A DNA stretch of 64,000 nt, taken from positions 151,763 through 215,762 of the forward strand of contig NW_004450946.1 in NCBI RefSeq assembly GCF_000321225.1, in the 5' to 3' direction. The notes beneath the pieces were generated by a model. The model was not told the DNA's origin, ran no database searches, and saw only the letters and a program-made list of their open reading frames with translations. This DNA comes from Odobenus rosmarus divergens. Its lineage: Eukaryota > Chordata > Mammalia > Carnivora > Odobenidae. The translations under genes and the position numbers were made by a program. Below are positions 57,495 to 64,000 of the stretch, in pieces. The first letter of the stretch is position 1. Every line of letters begins with the position of its first letter.

Positions 57495-58056
57495 GTTCCT
57501 CAAAAAATTAAACAGAATTACCACATGATCCAGCAACCCTATCTGGGACTACCCAGAGTAACTGAAAGCAGGGACTCAAACAGATATTTTTACAACCATG
57601 TTCATAACAGCATTATTCACAATAGAGACAACCCAAATTTCTATCAACAGATAAATGGATAAACAAAATGTGGTATATACAAATAATGGGATCTTATTCA
57701 GATTTACAAAGGAATACAAGTTTGACACATGCTATAATATGGATAAGCCTCAAAGACATTATGTTAAGTGACACACAAAAAAACAAATATTGTCTAGTTC
57801 CATTTATATGAGGTACCTAGGGTCATCAAATTCATAGCGACAGAAAGTAGAGTGGTGGTTGCCAGGGGCTGGGGGAGGGAGAATATGGAGGTGTTTAATG
57901 GGGGAAGAGTTTCAGTTTGGGAAGATGAAAAACTTCTGGAGATGGATGGTAATGATGGTTGTACAACAATATGAACTTACTTAATCCCACCAAATTATAC
58001 ACATAAATGGTTAAAATGGTAAATTTTGTGTTACATACATTTTACAACTAAAAAAG
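57495..58056 (+). mobile_element. L1: L1 3' end inserted into older L1 ORF2
   Basis: L1 ORF2 end and 3' UTR ('catgttcataacagcattat', 'aagacattatgttaagtgac', 'ggtggttgccaggggctggg', 'ttaaaatggtaaattttgtg'). It is flanked by a 13-bp TSD with one mismatch, agaagacatcaca (57,482-57,494) and agaagtcatcaca (58,057-58,069). Removing it rejoins the older L1 endonuclease region exactly. Confidence 0.93.
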
Positions 58057-58860
58057 AGAAGTCATCACAATCCTAAATATGTATGCCTAACAACAGAGCA
58101 ACAATTGATAGAACTGAAGTGAGAAATACATAAATCCACCATTATAGTTGGAGACCACAATACTCCTCTCTCAATAATTGATAGAATATGTAGATAGAAT
58201 ATTGGCAAGTATGTAGAAATCCTGAAAAACACTATCAACCAACTTGACCTAATTGACATTAATAAAACAATTACCTGGAGCAATAGAATACACATTCTTT
58301 TCAAGTGAGTATATGACATCAGGCGACAGATGATATTTTGAGCCAAAACCAAACCAACAAATTTAAAAGAATTAAAATACAAATTCTAGTCTCTGACCAC
58401 AGTGAAATTCAACTAGAAATTACAAAACTGTATCTTGAAAACTCCCATATATTTGGAAATTAAATGACATATTTAAAGATAATCCTTGGGTCAGGGTGCC
58501 TGGATGGCTCATTTGGTTGAGCATCCGACTCTTTGATTTTAGCTCAGGTCATGATCTTGGGGCCGTGAGATTAGCCCCGCACGCAGTTCTGCCCCGGGCA
58601 GGGAGCCTGCTCGAGATTCTCTCTCCCTCTGCCCCTCCCCTGCTCATGCTCTCTCTAAAAAAATAAATAAATAAAATTTAAAAAGTAACCCTTGGGTCAA
58701 AGAGAAAGCCAAATGAAGACTTACAAAACCACTTCTAATTGGACACAACAGAATTTGTGAGATGTACCTAAAGTTTAGGGGGAAATTCACACCATTAAAT
58801 ACTTCTTTTAGGAAATGAGAAATGTCTTCTATCAATGGCCCAAACTTCTACCTTAAGAAA
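58057..58860 (+). mobile_element. L1: Old L1 ORF2 endonuclease region
   Basis: 'aatcctaaatatgtatgcct', 'ataaatccaccattatagtt', 'caaccaacttgacctaattg', 'ctgaccacagtgaaattcaa' are ORF2 endonuclease and inter-domain landmarks. It is split by a SINE at 58,494-58,686 and ends near 58,860 without any RT domain. Confidence 0.85.
58494..58686 (+). mobile_element. SINEC: SINEC, older subfamily, with 13-bp TSD
   Basis: Plus-strand SINE of the older type ('agcatccgactctttgattt', 'ggccgtgagat'). The TSDs aatccttgggtca (58,481-58,493) and aacccttgggtca (58,687-58,699) differ at one base. Confidence 0.93.
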
Positions 58861-58889
58861 CTAGAAAAAAGTGGTGGAGTGTTGCTTGT

Positions 58890-58922
58890 ATTTTGTTTTG
58901 TTTGTTTGTTTTGTTTTTTTAA
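58890..58922. repeat. (TTTTG)n short repeat
   Basis: Imperfect TTTG/TTTTG run. Confidence 0.85.
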
Positions 58923-59124
58923 CATCTAGAGGTTAAAATCACAGCCTGGCTACTAGATGTAGTACTGGTTACTACATTTTTCCCTTTCTCAGGATAAACT
59001 CACACTGGCTGCCTCTTTTCTTTTGCTGTGAAAAGAGTTCTTCGATCAGAAGCAATTTTGTGTGAAGCAGTGAAGGCAGCTATGGGAGGCAAATTCACAT
59101 CCCGGATATACACTCCAGGAGGTT

Positions 59125-59865
59125 GCCATTCCTTTTTTAAAACAGTTTTCTTGAGATATAATTTGTATATCATAAAGTTCACCTGCTTTTTTCACTAGCA
59201 CAGTGTTTTTGAGGTTTATCCATGTTATAGCATGTATCAGCACTTCATTCTTTTTATGACTAATATTCCATATTTTATTTTATCCATATTTTATGACTAA
59301 TATGGATATACCACATTTGTGTATGCATTATTCTTCAGTTGATGGATACTTGGGTTGTTTCCACTTTTTGACTATTAAAAATAATGCTGCTATGAACAAG
59401 TTTTTGTATGGGCACATGTTTTCATTTTTCTTGGGCATATATATCCAGGAGAACTGCTGAGTCACATGGTAAATGTTTTAAAAATTTAAGATCTTCTCAA
59501 CTGTTTTCCAAAGTGGCTGCGATCATTTTACATTCCCATCAGCAGTGTAAGAGGGTTCCAATTTCTCCACCTCCTCACCAATACCTATCATTGTCTTTTT
59601 TTAAAAAAAAGATTTTATTTGACACAGAGAGAGAGAAAGAGAGAGCGAGTCCAAGTGCACAAACAGGGTGAGAGGCAGGCAGAGGGAGAAGCAGACTCCC
59701 CGCTGAGCAGGGAGCCTGACATGGGGCTCGATCCCAGGACCCTGAGATCATGACCTGAGCCAAAGGCAGATACTGATCCAACTGAGCCACCCAGGCACCC
59801 TGATTGTCTTTTTGATTATAGTCATCCTAGTGGGTATAAAGTCATGTGTCATTTCTTGTGTTCTT
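59125..59865 (-). mobile_element. L1: L1M 3' UTR
   Basis: Minus-strand L1 3' end ('gttttcttgagatataattt', 'aataatgctgctatgaacaa', 'ccaaagtggctgcgatcatt', 'ttacattcccatcagcagtg'), split by a SINE at 59,601-59,802. A local tandem duplication of 'tatgactaatat' lies at 59,257-59,307. Confidence 0.9.
59601..59802 (-). mobile_element. SINEC: SINEC with 11-bp TSD
   Basis: Full-length minus-strand SINE. The TSD attgtcttttt is at 59,590-59,600 and 59,803-59,813. Confidence 0.95.
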
Positions 59866-60308
59866 GTGTAATGTGGGCAACTTCATGTTATCATGTGAAT
59901 AAATTCCCCTATTTTTCTTCTCTGAGCCCCGTTTGGAAGTCCTATTTTGTGTTCTATTCAATGTTGTGTGGCCTGACAGCCAGAGGGAAGGCAGGGAAAG
60001 CTCAGCTGGAACTACCTTTCCTAGAATACCTAGTCTCTGGTCTCTTGACTGAGATTTTCAACATGTTTCTCTTCCCCTCACTAGGAAGTGCATTTCATGA
60101 CCCACGGAGGTCACCTTGGGCTTTGGAGCCTTTCTCTGGTTTAGTGTGGGACCCCCATATCCATCAGAGAATCAGTGCTGCTGGTTCAGAAGCCCCCTCC
60201 CCTGTATTCCCAGCAGCCTCTTCCACTCCCCGCTGCAGTAACCGGGGAAGGATAAGGATATGCCCCGTCCCCGGACCAGTCTGTTCCGCTTGCGAGTCAG
60301 TTGCTGGA

Positions 60309-60509
60309 TTTTTTTTTTTTTTTTTAAGATTTTATTTATTTGAGAGAGAGAATGAGATAGAGAGAGAGAGCATGAGAGGGGGTAGGGTCCGAGGGAGAAG
60401 CAGACTCACTGCTGAGCAGGGAGTCCAATGCGGGACTCGATCCTGGGACTCCACGATCATGACCTGAGCCAAAGGCAGTCGCTTAACCAACTGAGCCACC
60501 CAGGCGCCC
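60309..60509 (-). mobile_element. SINEC: SINEC with perfect 12-bp TSD
   Basis: Full-length minus-strand SINE. The TSD tcagttgctgga is at 60,297-60,308 and 60,510-60,521. Confidence 0.97.
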
Positions 60510-60521
60510 TCAGTTGCTGGA

Positions 60522-61978
60522 GTTTGCGGATTCACCAGGACCATTTGCAGGAGTAGCCTGGCACACCTGAGCAAAATTTTTTTCTTCTCTGACCATTTTT
60601 TGACATTCTTGACATTTGGTTGTCTTTTTCCTTGCTTGCTGATGGGTTCTTTCTGTTTGTTTTTTGCTGGAAGGAAGTGCCAGTATTACTATATCGTGTT
60701 TGAGTCATCAGGCATTTTTTGAAAGGGAGCTGTTGTAAGCCGCTTTATCCAGACATTCTTAGCAATACTTTTAGAGATTTAGCTTACTTCTGGAGATTCC
60801 CTATTCAATAATAGGGAATCTCTTTGAGCAAAGTCACTGTGCACCTACTGTGTGCCAGGTAGGGACCTCAAAGGGGGCTACAGCCCAGCACCAGAGCCCT
60901 GCTGTCATGGAACCTCCTACTTAGTAAATTACGTCCAAGTGTCTCAATCAAAGCTTCCTTATTTTGCATAAAAATGTGTTTGTAAAAGACAATGTCAATA
61001 CTCCAAATTGAAGGATTTATACCAAATTCATTTAGGTTACAAATTAACTTACATACGCTCCAACATTCTGTGACCCTTCCAGCAGATATAGTACGGCCAG
61101 AAAGGAAGCTTCAGAGCAGAAGGTAAGGAATCTGCCTTCATTTTTAAGGTCCTGATGTTGTATTTGAAAAGCTGCATCAGATACAGCTTGTTTTCCACTC
61201 TTTGCTTGCGGGAGGAGTTAAAATCATTTGCAAATTCCTTAGCTGGTGATATGCCAAAAATAAATGTAATTCTGGCAGAAAGTATTAAAGACTTGTGGCA
61301 AAGAGAAGACAGTTTAAGATCTTGAAATACTAAGATGTTTAAAAGAAATCTCTTTTTACAAGCACCAGAAACCAGAGCTGTTCCTCAGCAATTTGCAGAA
61401 ACCAGATTAACACGGTGCTACAGCCAGTATTTACTCAAAGCCAGTTGCTGCACATCACCTCCCAGCAGCCACCTCAGCTACACTCCCTGGAAGACCTCAA
61501 GTCCTCCAGTACCTCTAAGGCAGCAATGGCATTAACTCAGCCAGCAAAAAATCAGAGCCACGGTGGGCAAGACATTGTGCTCTGGACAATGGGGGAGACA
61601 GAAATAAGTGACACGGCACCTGCCCAGGCATAATAACTAAGGCAAGTGGAAGAGCCCTGCCAAAGCAAGGCGGAGATTCCTAGGACAAAGTAGTGACATA
61701 TGGCACGCTGCTGTGATAAATTCCAAATTTCCAGACAACTGTCAATAGAGGGTGATGACTGATACGGCCCTACCTGATAGGGACTTAGCAGTCCCTAGTC
61801 AGAGCTCACAGCACACAGGCCTAGAGCCTGAAGGTCAGACCCAAACATGATTTTGCTGCCAGCAGAGGCCCATGGAATTTTCTAGAGATCACACCCACCC
61901 TCTCTGGTGCCCTTGGGAAGTCTAGTTTTATTAGGTCTTTTTTTTTTTTAAGGGGCCATGTATGAGCTCATCATTCAC
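60522..61978. other. Mostly single-copy sequence
   Basis: No gene seen. It includes an L2 scrap (60,828-60,925). The stretch 60,930-61,330 is AT-rich and non-repetitive, with 'tttgcataaaa' and 'aatcatttgcaaattcc' (octamer-like cores). Confidence 0.45.
60828..60925 (-). mobile_element. L2: L2 3' end fragment
   Basis: 'gtgcacctactgtgtgccag' then 'ccctgctgtcatggaacctc' follows the reverse-complement L2 3' end. Confidence 0.7.
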
Positions 61979-62240
61979 AAATTTGTTTAAACTGCATTTG
62001 GAAATCTTTTCCTTTTCCTCCTAGTTCTCTTGTCACGGAGGTTATCAGCTCCACCAAATCCTGGATAGGAAGCATCCCTGATTTGCTTATAGTTTTTAGG
62101 TCCCCAAGACTATCCCCTTTTAAAAGTTTCTCAGGAATTAGAGCAATTTCATTTACACGTCTCCTTTCACGGATTCTGAACCTTTCAAACACTGGAACTT
62201 CATGACTGAGCTCAGGCCCCGAAGCCATAAAGATGCTCAA
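61979..62240 (-). CDS. Candidate coding exon, protein not recognised
   Basis: On the minus strand a frame stays open across this interval and encodes a charged, protein-like stretch with segments FERFRIRERRRVNEIALIP, EKLLKGDSLGDLKTI, PIQDLVELITSVTREL and KGKDFQMQFKQI. Immediately upstream (62,241 on) is a good splice-acceptor sequence, ctcctgctttgccag, with a pyrimidine-rich lead. At the other end GTGAAT (61,973-61,978) could be a splice donor; otherwise the frame stops a few codons later. The first in-frame ATG lies five codons inside. I recognise no family or domain. It is not part of any repeat I can identify. Chance cannot be excluded, since a run of this length is not rare in 64 kb. The alternative is a decayed retrocopy, for which an A-run at 61,939-61,950 is weak support. 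Confidence 0.35.
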
Positions 62241-63368
62241 CTGGCAAAGCAGGAGCTCCCTACTTCCTCCAAGGGCACTGAGTGCAGCCGGTGATTGCCA
62301 TCACTTCCCCGGCTCCTCATGGGCTAGCTCAACAGGGAAATGTTGGCGAGTCTCTTCTGTGTAGAGCTAATTACGGAGGAGATTCAGGGGAAATTTTTAT
62401 ATAGTTAGCAAAGGAGCTGTTTCCTTGTAGGAACAGAAGCCTACTAAAGAAATATCAGCTTAAGCCAGAGTCTCGTGTACCCATGACAGATGAGAACGTG
62501 TGTTTGCCCTGGAAAAGAAAGGTCCATGCAAACTAGGCTACTCCCATCTGAAGCACTGCCCTTGCCCTCTGCCTCTGCTCATGTTCCTAGGAAAGAACCA
62601 GTTAACCTCAGCAGCTTCTAGAAATATAATAGAAACGTACCACCTAGTGACCAGGGCTGGAACTGTTACTCAACTAGAACGAGAAATCCCACCCACAGAA
62701 GAGATTCTGAGCTTCAGGCCTTCTTAACTGGCAGGTTACTACACAAAGGTGGTTCAATTCCCCTGTAGTTTACAGGTAAACTATAATTAATAATCTTGTG
62801 AAGAAGAGATGCCTTTTCTTTCCATGAGATTTATGGGAACATGCTGAGAAATATTTTATAGCTTCTGGATCTGATAGGCTGGTTAAGCCTTCTAGCTATT
62901 AACACAGATGTTTAAAAAGTAATACTCAGATACTCTTAATTTGAAATAATGGTCTTTCTTTCCACGAAAGGGCCTACAACAGATTTATAAAGACTTGAAA
63001 ACATTTCTCACACTGAAACACACTGTTTAACACTTCCACTGTGTGTCAATGAACCAGCCAATTACGAATATATGTTGAAATGGAGTAAGGCTCTGAAAAA
63101 TAAGCATTTTACCCCAGTAAGAGTTATGATTACTCGATTCCATCCTAATACAGAAAACAGATCTACGTACTTCTTAAAGGAACCTGTAGTTTAATTTTCC
63201 AGTACTCTTGCAAATATGTTACTAACAAAATTCAAACCAGAGCAACTACACACAAAAGTTGTGCAGTTTACTTCAAGCGTCATATATAAAGACCAGCCTA
63301 CTCAGATAGTACACTGCAAAATGTACAGAGGGAAGGTTAGGTAGAGAACTTTATTTAGCTAAAGAATA
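62241..63368. other. Single-copy-looking sequence
   Basis: No repeat or RNA gene recognised. If 61,979-62,240 is an exon, this would be intron or 5' flank. Confidence 0.4.
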
Positions 63369-63557
63369 GGAGCGCCTGGGTGGCTCAGTCGTTAAGCGTC
63401 TGCCTTCGGCTCAGGTCATGATCCCAGGGTCCTGGGATCGAGCCCCACATCGGGCTCCCTGCTCAGCAGGAAGCCTGCTTCTCCCTCTCCCACTCCCTCT
63501 GCTTGTGTTCCCTCTCTCGTTGTCTCTGTCAAATAAATAAAATCTTAAAAAAAAAAA
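63369..63557 (+). mobile_element. SINEC: Young SINEC
   Basis: Plus-strand SINE very close to the family consensus ('gcgcctgggtggctcagtcg', 'ttaagcgtctgccttcggct'), with a pure A-tail. A short direct repeat aaagaata (63,361-63,368 and 63,558-63,565) flanks it. The low divergence makes it the youngest SINE in the window. Confidence 0.95.
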
Positions 63558-63723
63558 AAAGAATAAAAACACGTTCCACTTCCTGCAAACATAACTGAAA
63601 ATCTTTTCCAAGGCTGGAGAGCCAAGTGACATACTGACTTAATCTAAAACTAAAGTCATAGGAATTATGCAGATTTTCAATCACTGCAGCTTCTGTTCTA
63701 GTTTAAGGAAGTTCATATTTTTT

Positions 63724-63757
63724 ACACTTGGTCTTAGCCAAAAGGCCAAGAAGCGAT
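63724..63757 (-). pseudogene. RNU2: U2 snRNA 5' fragment (retrosequence)
   Basis: Read on the minus strand the first 34 nt match U2 snRNA from its exact 5' end: 'atcgcttcttggccttttgg' then 'ctaagaccaagtgt', including the segment that forms the U2/U6 helix. Two differences are visible (a C-to-T change in CTCGG and an A-to-C change in AAGATC). The rest of U2 (branchpoint-binding region, Sm site, stem-loops) is absent, so it is not functional. Imperfect 15-bp direct repeats flank it: aagttcatatttttt (63,709-63,723) and aagtttacatttttt (63,762-63,776). Confidence 0.85.
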
Positions 63758-63776
63758 GAGTAAGTTTACATTTTTT

Positions 63777-64000
63777 CACAGAAAAAAATAAAGTTCAGGC
63801 AGATAAAAACAAATTCCAGATAAACATGGTTTGGTATTTTTTATTTTATTTATTTATTTATTTTTAATTTTACCTTCATCAAGGCAGGCAAAGTACAGAT
63901 GCTGTACATTAAAAACATACAAATACATTACTCACAGCACATCAATTCCTACGGGCAAAGAGACTCCTAAGCACTGCTCCTCTCTGAAGCACATAACCAC
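63777..64000. other. Window end; A/T-rich, possible 3' UTR-like
   Basis: A (TTTA)n patch at 63,840-63,866 contains minus-strand AATAAA hexamers, followed by non-repetitive sequence to the end. It could be a gene's 3' UTR on the minus strand, but nothing else supports that. Confidence 0.25.

Noticed and set aside
59844..60467. 207-codon plus-strand frame
   Set aside because: Its right third is a read-through of an antisense SINE (the FERENEIER-type peptide is typical), and the left part shows no domain or splice context.
63724..63757. Functional U2 snRNA gene
   Set aside because: Only 34 of about 190 nt are present, with no Sm site and no promoter elements seen.
1..64000. A previously undescribed system (defence, biosynthetic or viral)
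   Set aside because: The content is mammalian intergenic or intronic DNA. Nothing indicates a multi-gene functional system; the structure is explained by retrotransposition plus possible regulatory islands.

Overview
The window is nuclear DNA from a placental mammal, almost certainly a caniform carnivore. The main evidence is twelve tRNA-Lys-derived carnivore SINEs (SINEC) and several short 3' tails of carnivore L1, many with readable target-site duplications (TSDs). The SINEs are of the general caniform/arctoid type. None has the head or body typical of the young dog SINEC_Cf family or of the cat family, so I infer an arctoid (bear, weasel or seal lineage) without being able to name the species. 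There is no prokaryotic or viral genome, no operon and no CRISPR array. I found no complete protein-coding gene. The open frames on both strands are chance or repeat-derived.

Layout. About 1.2-8.0 kb is a near-full-length, long-dead L1 on the minus strand (ORF1 and ORF2 remnants plus 3' UTR). It is interrupted by a truncated retrocopy of DCUN1D1 and by a younger L1 tail. 8.0-24.8 kb mixes L1 3' ends, MIRs, MaLR LTRs and unassigned sequence. It includes an L1 tail nested in an LTR with a perfect 20-bp TSD, and a twin-primed (5'-inverted) carnivore L1 with its own TSD. 24.8-31.7 kb is a dense L1 block: two L1s head to head, a tandemly duplicated L1 3' UTR, and the 5' part of another L1.

33.0-49.3 kb is different. 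It is GC-rich, has no SINEC and almost no L1, and holds only an MLT1-type LTR, small MIR/L2 scraps and a purine-rich degenerate tandem array. Inside it, mainly 45.4-47.5 kb, lie short AT-rich islands dense in homeodomain-like, ONECUT-like and nuclear-receptor-like motifs. They look like conserved non-coding regulatory elements; this is inference.

49.3-60.5 kb is again repeat-dense: HAL1/L1M remnants, MaLR LTRs and seven SINEs, with several nested insertions. 60.5-64 kb is mostly single-copy. It has one candidate coding exon on the minus strand (61,979-62,240), a young SINE, and a 34-nt 5' fragment of U2 snRNA bounded by an imperfect TSD.

Most of the window is explained by L1 activity: L1 copies itself, moves SINEs in trans, and here also retrotransposed an mRNA (DCUN1D1) and an snRNA (U2). 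I did not find an undescribed biological system. The parts most worth follow-up are the repeat-poor block with its putative regulatory islands, the DCUN1D1/L1 composite, and the candidate exon.
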